In this document: positions 56,662 through 64,000 of the stretch, one piece after another
Layout: each line of letters starts with the position of its first letter
Numbering within the stretch: position 1 is the stretch's first letter
Origin: SG8-4 sp964562575
GTDB lineage: Bacteria > Planctomycetota > Phycisphaerae > Sedimentisphaerales > Anaerobacaceae
Assembly (NCBI GenBank): GCA_964562575.1
Contig: CAZLTY010000001.1
Location: forward strand, 1 to 64,000
DNA length: 64,000 nucleotides
Direction of reading: 5' to 3'
The notes under the pieces: model-generated
The model's database searches: none
Told to the model about the DNA's origin: nothing
The model's input: the letters and a program-made list of their open reading frames with translations, nothing else
Position numbers and translations under genes: made by a program

Positions 56662-57063
56662 GTATTGCTTTCTATTATCACCTCGAACAAACCATGCACA
56701 GTAATTGCGATATGCAACAGCAATTGAATAGAATAGCTCAGAACTCTTCAGTTGCATGTTGGTTTTCTCAATTTCTGTGATAGTCGATAGCATTTCCAGT
56801 GCTTTTTCATTCTTTTCACTCGGATTTTTCTCATTGAATGCAACCGATGCGTATTCGCCTAAACCATTTGAAATATTAGTAAGCAAAGCTATCAGCCCTT
56901 CAGCATCATTGGCTATTGGGGTTTTTACAGCATCATTAGAGAATAATGATTTGAGTATTCTAAAAAGCATATAAATAGAACCTTTGGTGGCTAACAAGTT
57001 ATTGTCAATAAAAGGCGATAACGCCGGATTCATCCTATTTTTGCGCTGAGAGTGGCCTCTCAT
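56629..57063 (-). CDS. Hypothetical protein, AT-rich
   Basis: The ORF is up to 144 residues; the start at 56970 (MLFRILKSLFSNDAVK), preceded by AAAGG, would give 113. It is mostly helical: EGLIALLTNISNGLGEYASV, EKALEMLSTITEIEKTNMQL, ELFYSIAVAYRNYCAWFVRG. Family unknown. It is the outermost gene of the cassette-like series and shares the A/T-rich composition. Confidence 0.55.
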   Translation of the reverse strand: MRGHSQRKNRMNPALSPFIDNNLLATKGSIYMLFRILKSLFSNDAVKTPIANDAEGLIALLTNISNGLGEYASVAFNEKNPSEKNEKALEMLSTITEIEKTNMQLKSSELFYSIAVAYRNYCAWFVRGDNRKQYLVVSARYHNT

Positions 57064-57633
57064 AAGACAACTACAATCTACTCATCCAGGCGGGTCTTGT
57101 AAAATAGTCAGTAGCATATCCGGGGCTACCATACCGAATTCCAGTCGATGTCTGCGTTGCTCCCGTCCTAGGCTTTGGTGGTTTGCTTAGCAATAGGTGT
57201 CGAATATCTGCGCCAGTTGATCTTATCGGCCGAACACAGGTGCGGGATAAGCAGGAATTGACTATCTGCTATTGATTATTGACTATTGTATCTCTTCGTG
57301 GTGAATCGAAAACCGTGTTAATCAGCGTTAATCCGTGTCCAATTCAGTTGGTTGTTGATCTTTTCTCGACAAACCGTAATACAATCTTTCATCTTCTTGT
57401 TTCTTGTGCGTCATTCTTCTTAACTACAAAACACGCGAAAATACGCGAATGTTTGACCCTTCTTTTTCGCGACATTTAGCGTCTTTCGTAGTTCAGTCTT
57501 TTGGTAGCGGCCAAAGGCTGCTCTGGGAAATCTGCGTCTGATTCACTTTTTTTTCTCGGATTCCACTTGTTGGAGAAGGTAGAATAAGTTCGATGTCTAA
57601 TCTTAGTTGCTCAATTCGTTTCGAGGATCGAGG
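57064..57633. other. Intergenic region closing the accessory segment
   Basis: No gene is supported. Contents: a second copy of repeat H (57376-57413, inverted relative to 51139-51178), CGTGTTAATCAGCGTTAATC near 57316 resembling the CACGAATTAACACG units at 50.98-51.04 kb, and GAATTGACTATCTGCTATTG simple units near 57265. The transition to GC-richer housekeeping sequence occurs after about 57600. Confidence 0.65.
57376..57413 (-). repeat. Repeat H, copy 2 (inverted)
   Basis: CGTAATACAATCTTTCATCT and TCTTGTTTCTTGTGCGTCA are the reverse complement of 51139-51178 with few changes. Confidence 0.75.
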
Positions 57634-57915
57634 ATGATTATCGGTGTAATGACAGCTCAGTTGTCCATGCAGGGGATAACCTCGCTCAAGGGCAAGAGAA
57701 GCATCGTCAAGAGCGTGATCGGGCGGCTCAAGAGCAGGTTCAACATCTCGATCTCTGAGGTCGATCACCAGGACAGCAAGGCCAGCGCGGTTATCGCAAT
57801 AGCGATCGTCACTAACGACTCTCAGTTCATAGACAAGCAATTCGACGCCATCATCACGTTCATGCGCAATGACGGACGGTTCTACCTCGGGCATCTCGAA
57901 CGCGAAATGTTCTGA
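57634..57915 (+). CDS. DUF503-family protein
   Basis: The 93-residue product (MIIGVMTAQLSMQGITSLKG, KRSIVKSVIGRLKSRFNISI, SEVDHQD) matches DUF503, a small ferredoxin-fold family often encoded next to rbfA or infB. The conserved SLKGKRSIVKS block is intact. Function is unknown; no translation genes are adjacent here. The ATG at 57634 follows GGATCGAGG; an in-frame ATG at 57607 adds residues not seen in the family. Confidence 0.9.
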   Translation: MIIGVMTAQLSMQGITSLKGKRSIVKSVIGRLKSRFNISISEVDHQDSKASAVIAIAIVTNDSQFIDKQFDAIITFMRNDGRFYLGHLEREMF

Positions 57916-57981
57916 ATTGAGAATGTAGAAGTTTCGGCTGTCGAGTTCAAGATATTGGGTGTGGATCAGTAATCCTCAATT

Positions 57982-59091
57982 CTAATCCCTGGGCATAGCG
58001 GTGGCTTCGATTTCGAATAGCAGGTCCGGGCGACAGACGTCGCAGATGACCGTTATCCAGGGCCAGTTGAGGGCTTTCCTGGTAGCTTCGAAATCCTTTT
58101 CGATCTCGGTTGTTTTGCAGTAGGCGATGACCTGCACGAGGTCTTTCTCGTCGGCGTCCATTTGGGCCAGGACAGCCCGAACGGCTTCTATAGTTGCGTC
58201 TATCTGGCCCGGTCCGTCATCGATATGAGTGGTCGCTCCGGCCGCGTTGATCGACGCGGTTCCCGATACCCATACTGCATCGCCGGCGGGCATGGCGCTG
58301 CGAGCGGCGCGTGAGAATGCCGAGCCGTAGTCGAACGCGCTGTGCTGTTTTCCCGTCGTAGTAAGGTACTGCGTGCAGTCGGTCGGTTCGAGGACGGCCA
58401 TCAGGTCCATCGCGCAGTGGCCGCCGTCGGCCGGTCCGAGCCCGATACCCGTGCTGGCGGGCATTGTTTCTCGCGTCCCTTCTCCGAGAAGGCCCCACTC
58501 GACGAAGAAGTTTGTCCTGACGGCGTTAAAGTCGTCGTACCAATCGAGGATGTCCTTGAGCCACATCCAGGTGCGCGGCACGGAGAGAAAATCGGCGCCC
58601 AATTGCCTCAGCGCCGCTTCGACTTTTTTCATCATGACTTTGGCCTGCCCGGGCGCCTTGCTGTCCTGCAGATCGGATATGCCTGAGAGTGTGAGATACG
58701 CGCGACCTGGCACGCGAAGGATCCGCCCGACAAGGTCCCCCTTGAGGCCGATCACTTCCGGCTTGCCTTTACTGCTGACTGCGTGTACCTGCACTCCGGC
58801 GATAGGGCCCGAGAGTCCTTCTTTTCCGACCAACATGGCCGGGGGGACTCCATCGTCCAGATTGCCGTAGGCGGCCGATCGCGCCTGACGGAGAGTTTCC
58901 ATCGCCTCCGCCGTGGAAAAGAGCCGCTCCTGGAGGATGCTTGCCTTCTCGGAGCGGAGAACGTCGCTGATACGGGAGAATATCTCCTGCGCCTGGTCTG
59001 GCAGGGGAGCCTTTGGACCCGGCGTGGCTGAAATATAGAATTCTGTTGCTGAGGCTGATTCGGCGGTGCGTATATCAAGATTTACTGTCAT
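57982..59091 (-). CDS. RidA-like (YjgF/Rid) domain protein
   Basis: The 369-residue protein appears to contain two Rid-type regions. The C-terminal part has VWVSGTASINAAGATTHIDD, DATIEAVRAVLAQMDADEKD and LLFEIEATAMPRD, close to RidA's GQI..D....Q....L.N and EIEA.A motifs. The N-terminal half (YISATPGPKAPLPDQAQEIF) is less clear. Rid proteins deaminate reactive enamines/imines or bind related ligands. The start at 59091 (MTVNLDIRTAESASATEFYI) is preferred to an upstream ORF start at 59196. A longer, two-module Rid protein is unusual but known in Planctomycetes-type genomes by analogy only. Confidence 0.75.
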   Translation of the reverse strand: MTVNLDIRTAESASATEFYISATPGPKAPLPDQAQEIFSRISDVLRSEKASILQERLFSTAEAMETLRQARSAAYGNLDDGVPPAMLVGKEGLSGPIAGVQVHAVSSKGKPEVIGLKGDLVGRILRVPGRAYLTLSGISDLQDSKAPGQAKVMMKKVEAALRQLGADFLSVPRTWMWLKDILDWYDDFNAVRTNFFVEWGLLGEGTRETMPASTGIGLGPADGGHCAMDLMAVLEPTDCTQYLTTTGKQHSAFDYGSAFSRAARSAMPAGDAVWVSGTASINAAGATTHIDDGPGQIDATIEAVRAVLAQMDADEKDLVQVIAYCKTTEIEKDFEATRKALNWPWITVICDVCRPDLLFEIEATAMPRD

Positions 59092-59194
59092 TTCTTGTCC
59101 CGTTGATCGCTTATTTAGCCAGAAACTCTTACATTTAGGAGCGTATTCTACGTGCCGTGGGCAAGAAAAACAAGCCAAATTACCGCTCGCAAAC

Positions 59195-59213
59195 AAAAAG
59201 CGCTGGCTAGCGC
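59195..59213 (-). terminator. Intrinsic terminator of the CxxCH/TPR gene
   Basis: Read on the minus strand, GCGCTAGCCAGCGC (5-bp stem, AGCC loop) is followed at once by TTTTTG. It lies 31 bases after the stop of the minus-strand gene at 59245, exactly where an intrinsic terminator is expected. Confidence 0.7.
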
Positions 59214-59244
59214 GGCCGCTAAGCGGGTATTACTCATTCTCGCT

Positions 59245-61533
59245 TCAATTCGAAGAATCCTCCATCTGCTCGTAGACTTTGAGCCATTTCTCGATTTCCT
59301 GTTTGAGCTTCTGATCTCCGGTGGTATTGACGAGATTGAGAGCCTTGCGGGACGACAGAACTGCCTCGCGGAAGCGGCGCGCCTGGGCGTAGTTCATCGC
59401 GAACAGGTGATGCAGTGTCGGTGACGTGTCGATTTCCGGTCTCAGTTGTACGGCGATCGCGTAGTGTTCGAGCGCATTGGCAAGATTGCCCTGATCGGCC
59501 AGGGCCAGGGCCAGGTTATAGTGAGCGGCAGATTTGCCCGGATCGAGACGCACTGCCTCGCCCAGATGAACGATGGCATCCTTGGGGTTTCCCTTGAGCA
59601 GCAGGGCCCGGCCGAGATTGTAATGCATGCTCGCGGGCCTGTACTGCAAACCAGAACCCTCTGGCATGCGTCGAAGAGCTTGTGAGAGATGCGCGACACC
59701 CCGGTCGTATTGTCTCTGGTGCAGCAGCGCCATCCCATAATCGTGATGTGTCCGTGGATCGTTCGGATCCAGCTTTATTGCCTGACTATAATGCGACATC
59801 GCCTCTTCGGGTTTCTGCTTGACGTTGTAGAGGAGAAAGCCGAGCTTGCGGTGGGCCTCCACATTCTTGGGGTTCAGCTCCAGAGCGTTGCGGTACTCTT
59901 CTATCGCGTTTTCCGTGTCACCGGCCTTGAAGAACTCGTTGGCAGCCCTGACGAAGGAATAGTCGTTCAGGAATTGCTCTTGGATCTTCTTGATGGCCGC
60001 AGGCTCGACGTTGACAAACTCCGGAATGTTGGCCGCCCGGTCGCCGGCGGTGAAATGTTCCAGCAGGACGGCGGGGCTGCTTTGTCCGGCCTCGTCGATG
60101 TGGGTCAGGAAAAGCTGCGTGTAGGCGGAATTTGCCTTCGAGGAAAACACCAGCCACTTGCTGTTTGGTGAGAAGCTGTGCCATGAGTTCATCCGACTCG
60201 TGTTGGCGCGCAATCTTCTGGCCTTGCCCCCCTGGGCAGCGATAATGTAAAGCTCGCTGTCGGGCTGAAGCAGCATGTAGCTCCTGGCCTTGCAGAACAC
60301 AATCCACTTGCCATCGGGCGAGAACTTCGCAAAGAAATTGCTCATGCCGTTGTTGGAGGCTCCTTCGATCGGCTCCGGCATGCCTCCTTCACCATTATTG
60401 AACGGGATCCGGTACAAATCGAACAGGAACGGTTTTCCATTCTCGGTGAATTCCTTGCACTCTTCTCTGGTCAGAAGCACGTTTCCTTTGCCCTTGGTAT
60501 GCCTGAGGTCATACGCCTTTGCTCGGGCAAAGACAATATACCTGCCGTCCGGGCTCCAGACCGGATTGCTCTGGACATACTCCGGGTCATCGGCGCCGGG
60601 CAAGGCCCGAAAGGTTCCTTTCAGTCGGTCGTATATGCACAGGATGCCCTTGATGGGGAAGAAGAGCTGAGAGAAAGCCAGCTCCGGCATAGGAACAAAG
60701 ACAGACTTGTCCTTGACCGTGCTGACGACAAACCTGCCGTCAGGGGATATCTGTGAGAGCAGGCCGAAGGTTTGTTCGCCGTCCTCTTTCTTGTAATCGT
60801 CCCACGTTATGACGCTGCTTGTTGCAAGCTGCATTTGCTCGGCGACGGGCGTGATTATGTACGATCCTTTGCTGTTGGCGTAGTCTACGTCCATGGCAAG
60901 GGTTTTGCCCTCTCTGCAAAACGAATGGCAGTTTCCGCAGACCGGCAGATTCTCCAGTACGACGGGAGGCTGCTCTGGCGAAGAAACCGCGCCAAAACGC
61001 CAGCGGATGCGCGAAGGATCCTTGACCGCGTCGATGAAGGGCAGGTTGACTTCCCTGAAGAAAAGTGGCGCGCCCACCTCGTCCTGAGACATCCTGATTG
61101 TCGTGCGGCCCACCGAGACGATCCTTGTCGTTGTCCCGTAGCGGACGCCCAGGATAGCGACCTGAGCGTCCTCTTCCAAGGACCGCTGTTTTATGCACTG
61201 CCACTGATTGGGGTCGGCGGTCCACTGCGGTTGCCGCGTAAGGAAGTTCATGGCGGACTTATCGCCCTCGAAGACGATGTTTACCACCCACACATCGGAG
61301 CCGATAGCTTCGTCATCCCAGCGGAACGTAGGCGGCACGATCTCGGGCGGAAAGAGCGTGCCGTCGAGCGGATAACGAATCCTCAATTTCGCGTAGTCGG
61401 CGTCGTCCCGATAGAGCGCCAATATGTCCCGCGGTCGAGGCTCTGCTCTGTAGAACCTTGTCAGCAGAAGAGCTGCGAGAGCGACAACCGCCAACCCCAT
61501 AGCGGCAATCAGATATTTCAACGACTCTTTCAT
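59245..61533 (-). CDS. Membrane-anchored propeller/TPR protein with a CxxCH haem motif
   Basis: The 762-residue protein has an N-terminal anchor (YLIAAMGLAVVALAALLLTR). Near residue 200 it has NLPVCGNCHSFCREGKTLAM, a CxxCH c-type haem motif. Residues about 230-520 contain TolB/PD40-like blades (SPDGRFVVSTVKDKSVFVPM, WSPDGRYIVFARAKA, FSPDGKWIVFCKARSY). About 540-740 are TPR repeats (EYRNALELNPKNVEAHRKLG, HYSQAIKLDPNDPRTHHDYG). Such proteins occur in Planctomycetes and Bacteroidetes envelopes. A haem plus protein-binding repeats suggest electron transfer or sensing. The ATG at 61533 is used; the TTG at 61545 is also possible. Confidence 0.82.
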   Translation of the reverse strand: MKESLKYLIAAMGLAVVALAALLLTRFYRAEPRPRDILALYRDDADYAKLRIRYPLDGTLFPPEIVPPTFRWDDEAIGSDVWVVNIVFEGDKSAMNFLTRQPQWTADPNQWQCIKQRSLEEDAQVAILGVRYGTTTRIVSVGRTTIRMSQDEVGAPLFFREVNLPFIDAVKDPSRIRWRFGAVSSPEQPPVVLENLPVCGNCHSFCREGKTLAMDVDYANSKGSYIITPVAEQMQLATSSVITWDDYKKEDGEQTFGLLSQISPDGRFVVSTVKDKSVFVPMPELAFSQLFFPIKGILCIYDRLKGTFRALPGADDPEYVQSNPVWSPDGRYIVFARAKAYDLRHTKGKGNVLLTREECKEFTENGKPFLFDLYRIPFNNGEGGMPEPIEGASNNGMSNFFAKFSPDGKWIVFCKARSYMLLQPDSELYIIAAQGGKARRLRANTSRMNSWHSFSPNSKWLVFSSKANSAYTQLFLTHIDEAGQSSPAVLLEHFTAGDRAANIPEFVNVEPAAIKKIQEQFLNDYSFVRAANEFFKAGDTENAIEEYRNALELNPKNVEAHRKLGFLLYNVKQKPEEAMSHYSQAIKLDPNDPRTHHDYGMALLHQRQYDRGVAHLSQALRRMPEGSGLQYRPASMHYNLGRALLLKGNPKDAIVHLGEAVRLDPGKSAAHYNLALALADQGNLANALEHYAIAVQLRPEIDTSPTLHHLFAMNYAQARRFREAVLSSRKALNLVNTTGDQKLKQEIEKWLKVYEQMEDSSN

Positions 61534-61911
61534 CTGTTCTGCCAACCTTCGAAAATCATTGACATTCGGTCAGCCACGGGCAATCCCGTTGTTGTCTCTC
61601 GGCCCGGCCGATATAGAAGACCCGGAGATAGCAGAGCAGTCAAGTGCTCCAAAGGCCTGCGTGGGCAACCACGCAGGGTTACCCCTACGGTCCGATGAAA
61701 TGCGTTCAGTAGATGACACACTCATTATCAGGGCATTATACAGGATTCGGGCGACAAATACATGCACTTTCCAGGCTTTCACGCCGGTGGAGCGGACCCA
61801 AAAAAAAATGAAAAAAGTACAAAACCGTAACAAGACTGTAACTTTAAAGGTGCATAATTACTCCTGTTCAAGTAACAGTTTTTTGTTAACCTATTTGAAA
61901 GGAGCACGATT
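61534..61911. other. Intergenic region between divergent genes, with REP-like hairpin
   Basis: The 378 bases contain a REP-like palindrome at 61656-61693 and A/T-rich sequence (61800-61900) likely to hold the promoter of the plus-strand gene. No ORF with family features was found; the ORF that overlaps the start of the next gene is a shadow. Confidence 0.6.
61656..61693. repeat. REP-like palindrome
   Basis: CCTGCGTGG, GCAA, CCACGCAGG forms a perfect 9-bp stem, followed by GTTACCCCTACGG. The reverse complement shares CCGTAGGGGT and GCCCAC with the segment at 52687-52728 near the RAYT remnant. Confidence 0.75.
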
Positions 61912-64000
61912 ATGGAACGGTTCAAGGACATCACGATCATCTTGCTGTTTGTGGTGGCTGCGTTTGCCTGCGCAGCCGACGGCAAAGCGGCCGGGTCACT
62001 GCTGCAGGAGGGCTTGTACGCCGAGGAGATCGATGGCGACCTCGATGCAGCAATCAAGATATATCAGCAGATAATCACTGCCGGTACCGCTCAAAGGTCT
62101 CACATGGCCCAGGCGATGTATCGACAGGGCATGTGCTATCTCAAGAAGCAGGATGAGGCCGAGGCGAAAGCCGTCTTCACAAAACTGGTCACAGACTACG
62201 CCGACCAGACCAAGGTTGTCGCAAAGGCCAAGCCCATGCTGGCCGAGCTGAGCAACGGTGATCCCGCCGCTCTGATGCCGGCTGACACCCTGCTTTACAT
62301 CGAGATCGGCAGCCCCGGCAAACAAGTCGAGACCATTCTCAAAATGCTCAAGGGCACTCCTTTGGAAAACCCGCTGGCCGCAATCGGCGCAGGCAGTGGC
62401 CCCCGCAGCGATCCCGGTGCTTGGCACAGTACTGGTCACTCCGGACCCGGCCCCGAGAACATATTGGCAGGACTGCTGAATCCGAGCATGATGGCCGAGT
62501 TCAAGAAGATACGCGGTCTGGGCGTAGGCGTCACCGGTCTTGGCGAGGATGATCCGCCGGTCATAATTGTGCTGTACCCGGGCAAGAGCGATGCCCTGCG
62601 AGGACTGCTGATGACGGTACTGTCGATGGTAGGCAGGCCGGGCGAGGCTATTGAGGGCATGAAAACGGTTGCGACCCGCGACGGAGGGGGCGCTGTATAT
62701 GATGACTCGGTTGTGATACTTGCCAGTCCCAAAGCATATGAAGCGGGGCAACTAACATGGTGTGTGAAGCAGTACAAGGGCCTGATAGACGAACCGACCC
62801 TGGCATCCAGCAACAAATCCTTCGCCAAGGTAAGCAGGAAGGACCGCGAGGAAAACGCTGTCACCGTCTGGGCAAACGTCGATGAGGTATTTGCAGGTCT
62901 CAAGAAGGTCCTGCCGGCTGGGGAAATGCCTGATCAGATACGGATGGCTGATGAATTCGTCGATCTCGAGAACGTCAACGATTTGATTGCGTTCCTGTCG
63001 ATAGAAGCAGACCGAATTGCAGTCGAGACCAACGTGGGCTTCAAGGACGGTCATCGAAGTGTCGCGTATGATCTGATGCGCACTTCGCCTCTGAACAAGG
63101 CCGCCTTCAATGCCGTTCCGTCTGAGGCTGTAGCGCTTATCAGCTTCGCTTCACCGGAACCCGGCAGCCCTCAATCCCAGATGCTGAGCGGTAAACTCAA
63201 GGAGAACATGGGGCTGGAAATCGGGGATGATGTTTTCACCAATGTTGACCAGATCACCCTGTTCGCACTGCCGGCCCCCGACGAGGCTATCCCTGGAGTG
63301 CCTCCGCTGGCGCTGTCGGCCGGCGTGGTAGTCTCCAGCGACCAACCTCAGCAGACGAAACAGATCCTGACCCGGCTGTTGACGGCGGCAAACATGCTGA
63401 CGAGTCAGCCCACTGACGGAGAGAACGCCGGTAGATACCACATGCAGCTTGCCAACGGCCCAGCGGTCCATTGTTACGCCGATCAGGCAAACAAGACAAC
63501 CGTATTGTCGTTGAATCCCACCGTCATCGACGCCTCTGTCGCTGCCCTAAGCGATCGCAGGTCGGTCATCACCGCAGGCCGGCTGAACGAAGCTGTCAGC
63601 ACAATGTCGGCGGAAACCAGCAAACTGGCGTTGATCAACGTCGGTGGAATGCTGAGCTTTGTCGAGGCCGACGAGGAAGTGAATGAATTGGTTGCCAAGC
63701 TGGCGCGTAGCTGTGACAAGACGACGGTTCGATTCCGCACGCAGGAAGGGCAAAACAACCTCAACGTGCGTGCCGAGGTGAGCGGCCTGCCGCCGGTGGG
63801 CCAGGTGATAGAGCCTGCCATGCAGTTGGCCAAATTGATCCAGCAGGCCAAGGCCCAATCTGGTTGGCAGGCGACAGCGGCCGCGCTCCCTGGTGTTGTC
63901 GTACACACCAGTGGGCGCCCCGCAATCGACGGTAAGGCCGAGGACCTATGGTCTGGAATCCATAGGCACAGGATCCGCAACAGTGCGTACGAGCCGGCTT
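61912..64000 (+). CDS. Long secreted TPR / CBM9-like protein (3' end beyond window)
   Basis: The frame is open from the ATG at 61912 to the last base (696 codons visible). AAAGGAG precedes the start. The protein opens with a signal peptide (DITIILLFVVAAFACAADGK), then two TPR-like helical repeats (LLQEGLYAEEIDGDLDAAIK, AMYRQGMCYLKKQDEAEAKA). About residues 115-640 form a large unassigned region beginning LMPADTLLYIEIG, reminiscent of DUF3352-type secreted proteins. The visible end, RPAIDGKAEDLWSGIHRHRI, resembles the start of a CBM9-like domain. Only the N-terminal part is present, so the overall role is open. Confidence 0.75.
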   Translation, partial: MERFKDITIILLFVVAAFACAADGKAAGSLLQEGLYAEEIDGDLDAAIKIYQQIITAGTAQRSHMAQAMYRQGMCYLKKQDEAEAKAVFTKLVTDYADQTKVVAKAKPMLAELSNGDPAALMPADTLLYIEIGSPGKQVETILKMLKGTPLENPLAAIGAGSGPRSDPGAWHSTGHSGPGPENILAGLLNPSMMAEFKKIRGLGVGVTGLGEDDPPVIIVLYPGKSDALRGLLMTVLSMVGRPGEAIEGMKTVATRDGGGAVYDDSVVILASPKAYEAGQLTWCVKQYKGLIDEPTLASSNKSFAKVSRKDREENAVTVWANVDEVFAGLKKVLPAGEMPDQIRMADEFVDLENVNDLIAFLSIEADRIAVETNVGFKDGHRSVAYDLMRTSPLNKAAFNAVPSEAVALISFASPEPGSPQSQMLSGKLKENMGLEIGDDVFTNVDQITLFALPAPDEAIPGVPPLALSAGVVVSSDQPQQTKQILTRLLTAANMLTSQPTDGENAGRYHMQLANGPAVHCYADQANKTTVLSLNPTVIDASVAALSDRRSVITAGRLNEAVSTMSAETSKLALINVGGMLSFVEADEEVNELVAKLARSCDKTTVRFRTQEGQNNLNVRAEVSGLPPVGQVIEPAMQLAKLIQQAKAQSGWQATAAALPGVVVHTSGRPAIDGKAEDLWSGIHRHRIRNSAYEPA

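Noticed and set aside
51000..57600. Integron integrase gene or attI site
   Set aside because: No ORF here has tyrosine-recombinase motifs, so the region is described only as an attC-like cluster without integrase.
60772..61698. Plus-strand ORF of 308 codons
   Set aside because: Antisense to the propeller/TPR gene; composition is that of a shadow frame rich in R, D and V.
61559..62074. Plus-strand ORF of 171 codons overlapping the start of the last gene
   Set aside because: The frame at 61912 has a ribosome site, signal peptide and runs to the window end; this ORF is its shadow.
1..64000. tRNA or rRNA genes
   Set aside because: Gaps between genes were scanned by eye for T-arm GGTTCGAATCC-type sequence and for rRNA cores; none was convincing.

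Overview
The window looks like a chromosomal segment of an anaerobic-type Planctomycetes bacterium (Phycisphaerae/Sedimentisphaerales-like). This rests on the gene style: large secreted LamG/discoidin proteins, a prepilin-like protein with a C-terminal DGH motif, TPR-rich envelope proteins, Aquifex-type aconitase, and the mixture of housekeeping genes. The assignment is an inference, because no rRNA or tRNA is present to anchor it. Genes are separated by many short palindromic and simple-sequence repeats.

Layout. 1-5.7 kb: 3' end of an aconitase, a small four-helix-bundle gene framed by inverted repeats, a LOG-family protein, a secreted protein, hisD, and a zinc-ribbon membrane protein. 5.9-13.1 kb: a minus-strand group gltX, pfkB-type kinase, thpR, recA, alaS. 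13.6-16.4 kb: a LamG surface protein. 17-19.2 kb: convergent queA and queG of queuosine synthesis. 19.3-29.2 kb: a DapA-like aldolase, a large secreted protein of unknown family, and two tandem paralogous surface proteins. 29.3-34.4 kb: an MTA-phosphorylase-type gene, a coiled-coil lipoprotein, and kdsB, a prepilin-like gene and pyrG in one direction. 34.7-40 kb: a trypsin-like/TPR protein and a complete Rbs-type sugar ABC transporter operon.

40-57.1 kb is clearly accessory. A one-directional locus (40.7-50.75 kb) holds two copies of an undescribed translationally coupled pair. The first gene of each pair encodes an exported protein starting near QIP.VPPP, and the second a large exported beta-propeller protein that ends either in WD40 repeats or in ankyrin repeats. 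A zinc ribbon, a SHOCT membrane protein and a chagasin-like inhibitor accompany them. Three repeats (E, F, G) flank this locus in the same order and orientation on both sides. The right-hand set has been split by a prepilin gene and by a RAYT-transposase/cassette insertion. Beyond it (53-57 kb) lie small minus-strand genes (methyltransferase, BrnTA, SRPBCC, hypotheticals) separated by attC-like hairpins, as in an integron cassette cluster lacking an integrase.

57.6-64 kb returns to ordinary genes: DUF503, a RidA-like protein, a TPR/propeller protein with a CxxCH haem motif, and the 5' part of a long TPR/CBM9-like protein that runs off the window.

Most striking: (1) the coupled propeller pairs inside direct repeats; (2) in-frame palindromic or tandem-repeat insertions in mtnP-like, gltX and kdsB, reminiscent of Rickettsia palindromic elements, in a genome that also carries a REP-associated transposase remnant; (3) the integrase-less cassette cluster; (4) a CTP synthase whose glutaminase triad Glu reads Cys. 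All assignments come from reading motifs by eye; no database search was run.
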